From assembly GCA_035543055.1 (NCBI GenBank), contig DATKKJ010000065.1, positions 1 through 34,860 on the forward strand: a stretch of DNA of 34,860 nucleotides, written 5' to 3'. The translations under genes and the position numbers were made by a program. Under the pieces are notes generated by a model, which saw only the letters and a list, made by a program, of their open reading frames with translations, searched no databases and was not told where the DNA came from. Below, one piece after another: positions 7,566 to 15,941 of this stretch. The stretch's first letter is position 1, and every line of letters begins with the position of its first letter. The DNA is from Terriglobales bacterium. GTDB lineage: Bacteria > Acidobacteriota > Terriglobia > Terriglobales > Acidobacteriaceae.

Positions 7566-10500
7566 ATGAAACGTCCTCTGCTCATCTGCCTGTTCCCTGC
7601 CCTGTTCGTGATGATGCTTTACGCGCAGTCTCCCAGCGCACCTGCCGATCCCTATAAGCCGACGATGGACCGGCTGCAGTCCATCAGCGAGGTCCCGATC
7701 ACGGACTGGCGCAGACACGATGCCGGCCTGGCGCACGGCGAAGATCCCGGGATCAGTACCGCGGACTGGCAACCGGTGAAGGTGCGGGAAGACTGGAACG
7801 GCAGCCGCTGGCTGCGCACCACGATCGCGGTCCCAGAAAAGCTGAACGGCTACGAGCTGCGCGGAGCGGAGGTGCAGCTCGACGCCTGGCTGACCAGCGA
7901 CAAGGCCATCCAGGTGAGCATCTTCGCGAATGGCTCCCTGATCAGCCGCACGGACGAGGACACGCAGTTGCCGGTGACCTTGAGCAGCGCGGCCCAGCCG
8001 GGGCAGAAGTTCGCCATCGCGGTGCGGGTGGTCGGCGCCCCGGTGAAGGCCAGCCTGTACCGGGCGCGGCTGCTGGTCCACGCAGCCAAAGGGCGGCCCG
8101 ATCCCGCGACCCTGCGGATGGAAGTGCTGGCGGCGCAACCGCTGGTGGCGGCGTACGAGAGCGGCAAGACGGAGCGGCAGGCGGTGCTCGACTCTGCGGT
8201 GAAGGCGATCGAGCTGGCGGCCCTGGAGCGCGGAGATCAGCAGGCCTTCGACGCGTCGCTGCGCGCGGCGCAGGCGAAGCTGGGCGAACTCCGACGGTTC
8301 GAGCAGCAGTTCACCATCCAGGTGACGGGCAACTCGCATATCGACATGGCCTGGCTGTGGCCCTGGACGGAGACGGTCGAGGTCGTGCGCAACACCTTCG
8401 AGAGCGCGCTGCAACTGATGCGCGAGTATCCCGACCTGACCTTCACCATGTCGTCGGCGCGGGCCTACGCGTGGATGGAAGAGAAGTATCCGGAGATGTT
8501 CCAGGAGATCCAGCAGCGGGTGAAGGAAGGGCGGTGGGAGATCGTCGGGGGGATGTGGGTGGAGCCCGACCTGAACATGCCGGACGGCGAGTCGCTGGTG
8601 CGGCAACTGCTGATCGGCAAGCGCTATTTCCGGCAGAAGTTCGGGGTGGACGTGCGCATCGGCTGGAACCCGGACTCGTTCGGCTACAACTGGCAGCTGC
8701 CGCAGATCTACAAGCGCTCGGGGCTGGATTACTTCGTCACCCAGAAACTCTACTGGAACGACACCAACAAGTTCCCGCACAAGCTGTTCTGGTGGGAGTC
8801 GCCGGACGGCAGCCGGATCCTGACCTACATCCCGCACGACTACGCCAACCAGGTCGACGGCGCCAAGATGGCGGCGGACCTGGCGGCGTTCGCGCCCGCG
8901 ATGTGGAAGAAGGATGCCGGGGTGCAACAGGCTTCGCCCGGCGAGTTGGAGATGATGTACCTGTTCGGGGTCGGGGACCATGGCGGCGGACCCACCCGCA
9001 AGGACTTGGACACGGCGCAGGCGCTGCGCGATCCCAACCTCGTCTATCCGCCGCTGAAGTTCGGCACGGCGACGGCGTTCCTGCAGAACCTTGAGAAACA
9101 CCGCGAGGAGCTCAACATCCCGGTCTGGAAGGACGAGCTGTACTTCGAATATCACCGCGGGGTGCAAACGACGCAGGCGGAGACCAAGCGGGGCAACCGC
9201 AAGAGCGAAGTGCTGATGCTCAACGCCGAGAAGCTGGCGTCGGCGGCGTCGCTGTTCGGCGTCCCCTACCCGCAGGAGAGCCTGAACACCGCGTGGCGTG
9301 AGGTGCTGTTCAACCAGTTCCACGACATCCTGCCGGGGTCGGGCATCGCGGTGAACTACGTGGACGCGGCGAAGCGCTACGCCAACGTGCGCCACATCGC
9401 CGAAGAAACCATCGAGCAGTCGCTGAGGAGGTTGGGCGCCGAGGTCAACACCCCGGCGACTGCGGTGCTGGTGTTCAACCCGCTGTCGTGGACGCGGACA
9501 GACGTGGTGGAATTCGAGGTCCAGTTCCCCGGCAAGACGACGGCCGTCCAAGCCACCGGGCCCAACGGAAAAGCGATGCCGGTGGAGGTGCTGGCCAACG
9601 ACCGGCGCACCAACCGCCTGCGCTTGCGCCTGCTGGCAAAGGATGTCCCGGCGCTGGGCTACGCGCTGGTAAAGCTGACGCCGGCGACGGCCGCGCCCAG
9701 CCGGGTCTCAACGCTGAAGGCGACGGCAACTTCGCTGGAGAACGAGTACGTGCGGCTCACCGTCGATGCAGCCAGCGGGTGCATCACCAGCGTGGTGGAC
9801 AAGCGCAGCAACACGGAAGCGCTGGCGCCGGCCGAGCCGGGCGACGGCGCTCCCGCCGCCGCTCCGGGGAACAAGCCGTGCGGCAACCTGCTCCAGGTCT
9901 TCACCGACAAACCGAAGCACTGGGACGCGTGGAACATCGACGCGGATTTCATCAAGGAACACGCCGACCTGACGCAGGCGGACGAAGTCAAGCTGGTCGA
10001 GCAGACGTTCCTGAAAGCGGTGCTGCGGGTGAAGAAACACTTCGGGAATTCGGCGTTCGTGCAGGACATCACGATGTACGCAGGTGTGCCGCGCGTAGAC
10101 GTGGCGATGCAGGCGGATTGGCACGAGAAGCACAAGCTGCTGAAGGTGGCGTTCCCGCTCAGCGCGCGCAGCGAGAAAGCGACGTTCGAGATCCCCTATG
10201 GCTCCATCCAGCGGCCGACCACGCGGCGCGACTCCCGGGAGCAGGCGCAGTTCGAGGTCCCCGCGTTGCGCTGGGCCGATCTTTCGGACGGCACGCACGG
10301 TTTCAGCCTGCTGAACGATTGCAAATACGGCTACGACGCCAAGGACAACGTGCTGCGGCTGTCGCTGCTGCGGGCGCCGGAGTGGCCCGATCCGCACGCC
10401 GACCAGGGCCGGCACCAGTTCACCTACTCGCTCTACCCGCACGGCGGCGACTGGCGCGCGGCCATGACCATCCGCCGCGGCTATGAGCTGAACGCTCCGC

Positions 10501-10805
10501 TGCTGACGGTGACGCTAGCGCCGCATCAGGGGCCGCTGCCGGAGCAGCAGTCTCTGTTCGCCGCCGATGCGGACAACGTGATCGTCACCGCCGTCAAGAA
10601 GGACGAGGATGACGCAGCCCTGACGCTGCGCCTTTACGAGTGGGCCGGGCGCAAGGCTTCGGTGCAGCTCAAGCTGCCGGCGGGGTTCCGGGTCGCGGCG
10701 GAAACCAACCTGATGGAGGCGGTCGAGCGGCCGGTGGCCGCAGGCGCGGCGGTGACCGTCGGGCCGTTTGAGATCAAGACCCTCCGGCTGGAGCGGGGGC
10801 AGTAA
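7566..10805 (+). CDS. Secreted GH38 alpha-mannosidase
   Basis: Hydrolyses terminal alpha-mannosyl residues with retention. The 1079-residue protein starts with a signal peptide (MKRPLLICLFPALFVMMLYAQ), so it acts in the periplasm or outside. The GH38 catalytic domain begins near residue 250 with zinc ligands in NSHIDMAW (His258, Asp260) and has the nucleophile in WNPDSFGYNWQLPQ (Asp370). The final metal-site histidine is in NQFHDILPGSG (His586). A long beta-rich C-terminal part is normal for the family. The ATG at 7566 is preferred over upstream in-frame starts because it creates the signal peptide; a GAGGAG lies rather far upstream. It is divergent from the sugar transporter. Confidence 0.95.
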   Translation: MKRPLLICLFPALFVMMLYAQSPSAPADPYKPTMDRLQSISEVPITDWRRHDAGLAHGEDPGISTADWQPVKVREDWNGSRWLRTTIAVPEKLNGYELRGAEVQLDAWLTSDKAIQVSIFANGSLISRTDEDTQLPVTLSSAAQPGQKFAIAVRVVGAPVKASLYRARLLVHAAKGRPDPATLRMEVLAAQPLVAAYESGKTERQAVLDSAVKAIELAALERGDQQAFDASLRAAQAKLGELRRFEQQFTIQVTGNSHIDMAWLWPWTETVEVVRNTFESALQLMREYPDLTFTMSSARAYAWMEEKYPEMFQEIQQRVKEGRWEIVGGMWVEPDLNMPDGESLVRQLLIGKRYFRQKFGVDVRIGWNPDSFGYNWQLPQIYKRSGLDYFVTQKLYWNDTNKFPHKLFWWESPDGSRILTYIPHDYANQVDGAKMAADLAAFAPAMWKKDAGVQQASPGELEMMYLFGVGDHGGGPTRKDLDTAQALRDPNLVYPPLKFGTATAFLQNLEKHREELNIPVWKDELYFEYHRGVQTTQAETKRGNRKSEVLMLNAEKLASAASLFGVPYPQESLNTAWREVLFNQFHDILPGSGIAVNYVDAAKRYANVRHIAEETIEQSLRRLGAEVNTPATAVLVFNPLSWTRTDVVEFEVQFPGKTTAVQATGPNGKAMPVEVLANDRRTNRLRLRLLAKDVPALGYALVKLTPATAAPSRVSTLKATATSLENEYVRLTVDAASGCITSVVDKRSNTEALAPAEPGDGAPAAAPGNKPCGNLLQVFTDKPKHWDAWNIDADFIKEHADLTQADEVKLVEQTFLKAVLRVKKHFGNSAFVQDITMYAGVPRVDVAMQADWHEKHKLLKVAFPLSARSEKATFEIPYGSIQRPTTRRDSREQAQFEVPALRWADLSDGTHGFSLLNDCKYGYDAKDNVLRLSLLRAPEWPDPHADQGRHQFTYSLYPHGGDWRAAMTIRRGYELNAPLLTVTLAPHQGPLPEQQSLFAADADNVIVTAVKKDEDDAALTLRLYEWAGRKASVQLKLPAGFRVAAETNLMEAVERPVAAGAAVTVGPFEIKTLRLERGQ

Positions 10806-10836
10806 GTCGGCCGAAATTGAGAGAGGTGGGTCGCAG

Positions 10837-10850
10837 GCGAGGGCACCCGC
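10837..10850. repeat. GCGAGGGCACCCGC element, copy 2
   Basis: Identical to 4908-4921. It lies between the convergent ends of the mannosidase and the DinB-like gene. Confidence 0.5.
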
Positions 10851-10865
10851 GCCACGCAATCCTTC

Positions 10866-11339
10866 CTATTCCTTCCAGCGCCCGAGCAGCCTGCGCAGCA
10901 GGACCAACTGGCCGAGGTGGTAGGCATTGTGGTCCATCAGCAGCAGGGCCTCACGGAGGAGTGTCTGTCCCCTACCGTGAGGGATGGGAGCGAAGAGATC
11001 CGCTTTGCCGGTGACCAGCTTCTGCATGGCCCTCATATCGGCGCGGAACTGGCGGATGCTCTTGTTCCACGCGGCCGCACTGGGTGGGGCCGCGGTCTTG
11101 GGCCAGTAGCCCACGGGCCACTTGGGCGAGACGTGCCGGGGGTCGCGGGAGAATTCGAGGATGTCCCATTGCGCGATGCGCATGTGCTCCAGCAGTTGCC
11201 AGGCGGTGTAAGGCGCGCCGGCGGGTTTCTTGCCGCGCAAGGATGGCGGCAATCCGGCGATGGCGGCGTCGAAGTCGGCGTGGGCGTGGGACTCGGAGAG
11301 GAATCGGGCGAGCTGGCGGCGGAGGGCTTTGGTGTTCAT
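10866..11339 (-). CDS. DinB-like metal-binding protein
   Basis: A 157-residue helical-bundle protein of the DinB/YfiT type. The three metal-ligand histidines are visible: LLEHMR (His52) and DHNAYHLGQ (His137, His141). Family members include thiol transferases and many proteins of unknown activity, so no reaction is assigned. The ATG at 11339 is chosen; a GTG two codons earlier is possible, and neither has a good ribosome site. It is convergent with the mannosidase gene and has no obvious operon partner. Confidence 0.85.
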   Translation of the reverse strand: MNTKALRRQLARFLSESHAHADFDAAIAGLPPSLRGKKPAGAPYTAWQLLEHMRIAQWDILEFSRDPRHVSPKWPVGYWPKTAAPPSAAAWNKSIRQFRADMRAMQKLVTGKADLFAPIPHGRGQTLLREALLLMDHNAYHLGQLVLLRRLLGRWKE

Positions 11340-11516
11340 GGTCACATTTTAAGCGTCGCAGATGTGCGGCCGAGGGCGGCCTGATGCAAGTGCGTGACGA
11401 ACAGCGGCCGGCGGGAGCGCACACCCGGTCCCGTCCTTGCCAAAATCGCCCGCAGAGCTATAGGGTTATGGCCGGGATCGACGGTGGCGCTGGGCAAGCG
11501 CCGGAGGGGGCCGACC

Positions 11517-11870
11517 ATGCAACTTAAAACCAGTACACGCAGCCTCGGGCAGGTGATGATCGTGGATTGCAGCGGCCGATTGGTGTTCGGCGAGGAGACC
11601 ACGTTGCTGCGAGACACAGTCAAAGAACTGCTGGTCGGGTCCAAGCAGGTCGTCCTGAACCTTGCCCACGTGACCTACATCGACAGCTCAGGAGTGGGCA
11701 CGCTGGTGGGACTGTACGCTTCGGCCAAGGCGGCGGGCGCCGCCGTCAAGCTGGCGGCGCTCAGCGCCCGGGTGAGGGACGTACTGGTGATCACCAAGCT
11801 GGGCACCATCTTCGAGGTCCACGGGTCGGCGGAAGAGGCGGCGGGCTCGTTCAGCGGCGGGGCGGGATAG
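11517..11870 (+). CDS. STAS-domain anti-sigma factor antagonist
   Basis: A 117-residue SpoIIAA/RsbV-like protein. The phosphorylatable serine lies in the family motif YIDSSGVGTLVG, and the strand VVLNLAHV precedes it. The ATG at 11517 follows GGAGGGGG at ideal spacing. Family members are phosphorylated by a HPK-like anti-sigma kinase and, when unphosphorylated, free a sigma factor or other partner. No partner kinase is adjacent, so the target is unknown. Downstream lies a purine-rich simple repeat and then a possible regulated promoter. Confidence 0.92.
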   Translation: MQLKTSTRSLGQVMIVDCSGRLVFGEETTLLRDTVKELLVGSKQVVLNLAHVTYIDSSGVGTLVGLYASAKAAGAAVKLAALSARVRDVLVITKLGTIFEVHGSAEEAAGSFSGGAG

Positions 11871-11962
11871 CAGGAGGCAGGAAGCAGGCAGCAGCAGGCA
11901 GGGCGCGCGCGGCGCGCCTGTTCTGTTTCCGGCGACCTCCCCTTTTCCGGGGCAGGCCGGTG

Positions 11963-12054
11963 AAATCGGCTTAAATCCAGTGATCTTCGGTAAATCAAGG
12001 CAAATCACCCTCAAATCCCGAAAAATTCCTGTTTACGCTGCACCGGATTTGAGG
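11963..12054 (+). promoter_or_regulatory. Helically phased AAATC sites with inverted repeat over promoter
   Basis: AAATC occurs at 11963, 11973, 11992, 12002 and 12013, which is close to one copy per helical turn with one turn skipped. The last copy is part of CCTCAAATCC (12009-12018), whose exact inverse GGATTTGAGG lies at 12045-12054. The two arms flank the -35 candidate. This fits an operator array or bent DNA. Confidence 0.5.
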
Positions 12055-12060
12055 CATAGT
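12032..12060 (+). promoter_or_regulatory. Candidate sigma70-type promoter
   Basis: TTTACG (12032-12037), a 17-base spacer, then CATAGT (12055-12060). Each box matches consensus at four of six positions. It would drive the small coiled-coil gene and the PilZ-GAF gene. Confidence 0.4.
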
Positions 12061-12172
12061 CTGGGGTAACGTGGTGTCCCAGGGCCAGCCTGCACGCTCG
12101 CGAAGAACGCGCGACCCTCGATGCACGGCAGGAAGCGCCGTGCTGCGGAAAACGTGAAGCCAAGAGGCGGAG

Positions 12173-12442
12173 ATGAAGAACATCAACGATGTGATCCGGG
12201 CCAAGGAGCAGCAGGTGCAGCAACTCCAGCGGGAGCTGGAGGTGCTGCGCTCGGCGGCGAGACTGCTGGCCGACGACACTGACGCCGCGCCGGCGCCGCG
12301 GCCGGCGAGCGCGAGCAACGTGGCGACGCCGATGGTGATGCGTCCGGCCCAGCCGGCGGCCCCGGTGGCGGCACCCGCCAAGGAGAGCGGCGCCTACGTC
12401 GCGCCTTCGGCCTGGGACGCCAGCAAGCCGCAGTTCCCGTAA
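12173..12442 (+). CDS. Small coiled-coil protein
   Basis: An 89-residue protein of unknown function. The first third is a charged heptad-like helix (INDVIRAKEQQVQQLQRELEVL) and the rest is rich in Ala and Pro, ending SAWDASKPQFP. There is no signal peptide or membrane segment. The ATG at 12173 has GAGGCGG directly before it. It ends 14 nt before the PilZ-GAF gene on the same strand, so the two are probably cotranscribed. Similar short coiled-coil/proline-rich proteins often serve as adaptors, but no partner can be named. Confidence 0.7.
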   Translation: MKNINDVIRAKEQQVQQLQRELEVLRSAARLLADDTDAAPAPRPASASNVATPMVMRPAQPAAPVAAPAKESGAYVAPSAWDASKPQFP

Positions 12443-12456
12443 CCCCGGAGGCAGGG

Positions 12457-13752
12457 ATGGCAGTGGAGCTGCCGCCGGCCGACCTGATGACCGACCGGCG
12501 GAAACACGAGCGCCGGCTGGCGGTGAAAGAACTGATCGGGCTGCAACTGGGGGCCACCAATCGCGCCATCGTCGTCGATCTGAGCGAAGGCGGGATGCGG
12601 GTGCAGGCGGCGGAGCCCGTGCAATTGCTGCCCTCGTCGCTGGTCCGCTTCCAGATCCCGGGCTGCGCGGAACCGGTAGCGGCCAGTTGCGAATTGGCGT
12701 GGGCCGATCATTTCGGCAAGGCGGGACTACGCTTCACCGGGTTCTCCGGCAATTCCCTTCTTGATCTGCGGCGCTGGCTGAAGCAGACGACCGCCCCGGT
12801 GCTGGTGGAAAAACGCGAAGCGGTCCGTCCGCCGCGGACGCTCCCCTTGCCGATCCCGAAGCCGCAGGTGGTGACGGGCACCGGGCCGAGGGTTGCGGTT
12901 TCTGCTCCGGTCCGCGCTTCGCCGGGCGAGACGCCCGGCGCTACACAATCTCCGAAAGTGGAAACGTTCGAGGCGCGACTGCAGGCCGCGGCCCAGCACC
13001 TGATGACCCTGACGTCGGCGGAAGGGGCGGTGGTGGCGCTGCGCAGCGGGCAGCAGATCGTGTGCCGGGCGAGCGTGGGCAGGGCGCCGGCGCTGGGGGC
13101 GGTGGTGCCCTCCGACTCCGGGCTGACGGGCGAGTCCCTGCGGGAGCGCATGGTGGTGTGGTGCCGTGATACCGATAACGATCCGCGGGCGAACCGGGAG
13201 GCGTGCCAGAAGCTGCGCCTGCGTTCGACGGTGCTGGCGCCGGTGCTGCGCCAGAGCAGCGTACAAGGGCTGCTGGCGGTGTTCTCGTCTCAGCCCGACC
13301 GCTTCGACCGCGGCGACGTGATGGCGCTGACCCGGATGGCGGACCTTGTCGCCGAGATGCTGGGCAAGCCGGTAGGAGCCACGAGCGCGGCCGCGCTTGC
13401 CCCGACGGCGATGCCGGCCGCCGCCCCCAAGCCGACTCGGGAAGCGGCCCTGCGCCTGCCCCAGCCGGTGAACGGGATCCTGCGCTGCGACGCCTGCGGA
13501 CATCCCAACCCGGAACGGGCGCAGGTGTGCGAGCGCTGCGATGTCCCGCTGCGGGTCCCGGAACTGGAGGCGTTGCTGGAGCGCGATCCGAAGATCTCGA
13601 AGCTGCTGCTGGCGTTGTTCATGCTGGCGGCGCCGCTGGGAAGTTTCTATGCCGGGCACGAGCTGGGAACGCTGCTGCGCAAGCCAGCGGTGCAGCAAGT
13701 GCAGCCCGTGAAGGCAGATGTCGCAAGGCCGGAGTTGGCAAGACAGATGTAG
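12457..13752 (+). CDS. PilZ-GAF-zinc ribbon membrane-anchored protein
   Basis: A 431-residue multidomain signalling protein. Domains in order: PilZ (about 10-110) with RxxxR at Arg15-Arg19 and DLSEGG at Asp41-Gly46, so both c-di-GMP motifs are intact; a Pro-rich linker; a GAF-like domain (about 168-310, FEARLQAAAQHLMTL...GLLAVFSSQPDRF); a CxxC-N10-CxxC zinc ribbon (Cys344, 347, 358, 361); and one C-terminal transmembrane helix (about 383-402). The ATG at 12457 follows GGAGG. It is likely a c-di-GMP-responsive sensor or adaptor at the inner membrane, possibly acting on EPS or pili. The linker residues SPGETPGAT are encoded by a palindromic repeat. Confidence 0.85.
   Translation: MAVELPPADLMTDRRKHERRLAVKELIGLQLGATNRAIVVDLSEGGMRVQAAEPVQLLPSSLVRFQIPGCAEPVAASCELAWADHFGKAGLRFTGFSGNSLLDLRRWLKQTTAPVLVEKREAVRPPRTLPLPIPKPQVVTGTGPRVAVSAPVRASPGETPGATQSPKVETFEARLQAAAQHLMTLTSAEGAVVALRSGQQIVCRASVGRAPALGAVVPSDSGLTGESLRERMVVWCRDTDNDPRANREACQKLRLRSTVLAPVLRQSSVQGLLAVFSSQPDRFDRGDVMALTRMADLVAEMLGKPVGATSAAALAPTAMPAAAPKPTREAALRLPQPVNGILRCDACGHPNPERAQVCERCDVPLRVPELEALLERDPKISKLLLALFMLAAPLGSFYAGHELGTLLRKPAVQQVQPVKADVARPELARQM
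12921..12946. repeat. GCCGGGCGAGACGCCCGGC hairpin inside PilZ-GAF gene
   Basis: An 8-bp perfect stem with an AGA loop, followed by GCTAC. It resembles the element at about 4364-4384 (GGCGAGACGCCAGCGGTAC). It is in frame and codes for part of the PilZ-GAF linker (about residues 155-163). Confidence 0.65.
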
Positions 13753-13775
13753 GGCTCCTGGGTCCGTGGCGAAAG

Positions 13776-13802
13776 AATCGCGTCCGCAAGGGCGCGATTT
13801 TT
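13776..13802 (+). terminator. Candidate intrinsic terminator of the PilZ-GAF gene
   Basis: AATCGCG (13777-13783) pairs with CGCGATT (13793-13799), with further CC/GG pairing inside, followed by a short T-run ending at 13802. It lies 24 nt after the stop. Confidence 0.65.
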
Positions 13803-13805
13803 CTT

Positions 13806-13839
13806 GGCCCGCTCGAGGGCGAGCGGGCTACTTTGTCGA
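13806..13839 (+). repeat. 34-nt palindromic repeat, copy 2
   Basis: See copy 1 at 537-570. It lies between the terminator of the PilZ-GAF gene and the amidohydrolase start. The stem carries T-A where copy 1 has G-C. Confidence 0.8.
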
Positions 13840-13890
13840 AAGCCGCGGTCGGGTACAATTCACTGCCGAATCAACACCTGAGGGTCTTCG

Positions 13891-15210
13891 ATGAAGAAGC
13901 TATTGGCAGTCTCGTGGGCACTTCTGACACTCACCGGTAACCTTCTTGGCCAGAAGAATCCGACCGACACGCAGAAGCAAGGCCACTGGGTCTATGTGCT
14001 GTGTGGAAGACTCATCGACGGCAAGAGCGACACCGTGCAAACGATGGCTCTGCTGCAGATCGAGGGAGACAAGATCGCGAGAATCCTCGACACGAGGGCA
14101 GGTCTCCCCAATACGGCAAACAGTCCGCTGATCCGCTTGGAGAACCGGACCTGCCTGCCCGGATTGATCGACACCCACACCCACGTGCTGCTGCAGGGCG
14201 ACATCACGGCCGAGGATTACGACAAGCAACTGCTGAAGGAGTCCACGCCCTACCGCACCATCCTGGCGACAAGGAACGTGCGCAAGGCGCTGGAGTACGG
14301 CTTCACCGGCCTGCGCGACCTGGAGACGGAGGGCGCGGGCTACGCCGACGTGGACATCCGCAACGCGATCAACGCGGGCGTGGTCCCGGGGCCGCGCATG
14401 CAGGTGGCGACGCGCGCCCTGGACGTCACCGGCGCCTATCCCCTGCTGGGTTACTCGTGGGAGCTGAAGATGCCGGGCGGCGTGCAATTCTGCGACGGGC
14501 CGGAGGAGTGCCGCAAGGCAGTGCGTGAGCAGATCGCGCACGGCGCCGACTGGATCAAGGTCTATTCCGACCGCAGCTATCGCCTGCTGCCCAACGGCGT
14601 GCTCGACGACGTCCCCACCTTCACGGTGGAGGAGCTGCGGGCGATCGTGGACGAAGCGCACCGGCAACGGAGGTATGTGGCGTCGCACGCCATCGGGATC
14701 CACGGCGTCGAGAACTCGATCGAAGCGGGCGTGGACACCATCGAACACGGCGACTACATCACCGACCCGCAGCTGGCGGCGATGAAGCAGAAGGGCGTGT
14801 GGTTCGTGCCAACGCTGTACGTGGGCGAGTACGTGGCCGAGGGCCGGGCCGCCGCCGGCGCCAAGGTCTGGGTGGAGATGGTGAAGATCTCGCAGGACAC
14901 CTTCCGGCGGGCGCTGAAAGCCGGGGTCAAGATCGCCTACGGGACCGACGCGGGCGGCTTTCCCTGGGACATCAACCTGGCGGTGCAGTTCAAGCGCATG
15001 GTGGAGCTGGGGATGACGCCGGCACAGGCCATCCGCTCCGCCACCCTGGACGCGGCGGAACTCATGCACTGGCAGGAGCAGGTGGGCTCCATCGAAGTCG
15101 GAAAGATGGCCGATATCATCGCCGTGCCGGGCGATCCGCTGAAGGACGTGAGCGCGCTCGAGCACGTGGATTTCGTGATGAAGGGCGGGGTGGTCCAGCG
15201 CAAGCCCTGA
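13891..15210 (+). CDS. Secreted metal-dependent amidohydrolase
   Basis: A 439-residue protein of the amidohydrolase superfamily, closest in look to the Xaa-Pro dipeptidase/imidazolonepropionase-like group. A signal peptide (MKKLLAVSWALLTLTGNLLG) puts it in the periplasm or outside. Metal-site residues are complete: HTH in LIDTHTHVLL (His96, His98), the bridging lysine in DWIKVYSD (Lys223), His266 (ASHAIG), His286 (IEHGD) and Asp353 (GTDAGG). The C-terminal IEVGKMADIIAVPGDPL strand is typical. The ATG at 13891 follows GAGGG. The substrate may be a dipeptide, but the family is broad. It stands alone. Confidence 0.9.
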   Translation: MKKLLAVSWALLTLTGNLLGQKNPTDTQKQGHWVYVLCGRLIDGKSDTVQTMALLQIEGDKIARILDTRAGLPNTANSPLIRLENRTCLPGLIDTHTHVLLQGDITAEDYDKQLLKESTPYRTILATRNVRKALEYGFTGLRDLETEGAGYADVDIRNAINAGVVPGPRMQVATRALDVTGAYPLLGYSWELKMPGGVQFCDGPEECRKAVREQIAHGADWIKVYSDRSYRLLPNGVLDDVPTFTVEELRAIVDEAHRQRRYVASHAIGIHGVENSIEAGVDTIEHGDYITDPQLAAMKQKGVWFVPTLYVGEYVAEGRAAAGAKVWVEMVKISQDTFRRALKAGVKIAYGTDAGGFPWDINLAVQFKRMVELGMTPAQAIRSATLDAAELMHWQEQVGSIEVGKMADIIAVPGDPLKDVSALEHVDFVMKGGVVQRKP

Positions 15211-15255
15211 AGCCCCTTTCTCCTTTTTTTTCAAACATATGTACCGGGAAAGTTC

Positions 15256-15882
15256 TTGACCTGCCGCTCCGCCGCGAAGCACAATCCTCGGCACTATCTC
15301 ACGACCGCCGGCGGTGGCAGACCGGCACGGGCACAGCTCGAGAGCGCGAAGTGGCTGCTGAACGGGTGGGCCATGGATGGCGTGCTGAGCATCGCTTCCG
15401 GCATGCCCTACAACGTGAGCTTTGGCACCGAAACGTTCCTGAACGATTTCAACGGGACGGGAGAATACTACGGGCGCCCGGACCTGGTGGGTGACCCCTA
15501 CGCGGGAACAGGCGGGGTCAAGCTGTTGAACCTCACGGCGCTGGCAGTGCCCAACGGAATCCCGGGGAATCTTCCGCGCAACGCCTTCGTCGGACCCAAC
15601 TTCAGGAATTTCGATTTCTCGCTGGTGAAGAATACGGCCCTGACGGAGCGGTTCCACATGCAGTTGCGGGCCGACTTCTTCAACATCTTCAACCATCCCA
15701 ACCTCGCCAGCCCGCTGTGGCCGGGATATGAAGCCGACATGCTGACCAACGGGATGGATGGAACCGGACATGGGATCGACTTCCTGCGATCCACAGTGAC
15801 CCCCGATGTCGGCCTGGGCAATCCCTACCTGGGCGGCGGCGGACCGCGCGGCATCCAACTGGCGGTGAAGTTCTCCTTCTGA
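15256..15882 (+). pseudogene. Remnant of TonB-dependent receptor, C-terminal barrel only
   Basis: About 208 codons that match only the last strands of Oar-like TonB-dependent receptors common in acidobacteria: GWAMDGVLSIASGMPYNVS, RPDLVGDPYAG, LPRNAFVGPNFRNFDFSLVKN, LQLRADFFNIFNHPN, and a terminal aromatic residue (IQLAVKFSF). The N-terminal carboxypeptidase-like domain, plug and most of the barrel (usually about 800 or more residues) are absent, and there is no signal peptide. The only start is a TTG with no ribosome site. The preceding 45 bp, with a long T-run, show no receptor coding. It is best read as a decayed fragment; a clear terminator remains after it. Confidence 0.85.
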
Positions 15883-15896
15883 TCGCAGTAAACGTC

Positions 15897-15924
15897 AAAG
15901 CCCGGGAGCGATCCCGGGCTTTTT
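15897..15924. terminator. Strong intrinsic terminator, probably bidirectional
   Basis: AAAGCCCGGGA (15897-15907) pairs perfectly with TCCCGGGCTTT (15912-15922) around a GCGA loop, followed by more T. The A-run on the left gives a U-run for the minus strand too, so it can end both the receptor remnant and the minus-strand operon that stops at 15942. Confidence 0.9.
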
Positions 15925-15941
15925 CTCTTGTGCGGAAAGAG

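Larger units (their letters stand above)
11871..12172. other. Intergenic region with simple repeat, phased AAATC tract and promoter
   Basis: No gene. It begins with a GCAGGAAGCAGG-type purine-rich repeat (about 11871-11910) and a GC-rich palindrome (about 11911-11921). It continues with the phased AAATC tract (11963-12017) and the promoter candidate (12032-12060), and ends in a 110-nt leader containing CGCGAAGAACGCGCG and GCACGGC...GCCGTGC inverted repeats. Confidence 0.55.

Noticed and set aside
7554-9551. 665-codon minus-strand frame opposite the GH38 gene
   Set aside because: It is a shadow of the mannosidase; the product is Arg/Leu/His-rich with no recognisable fold.
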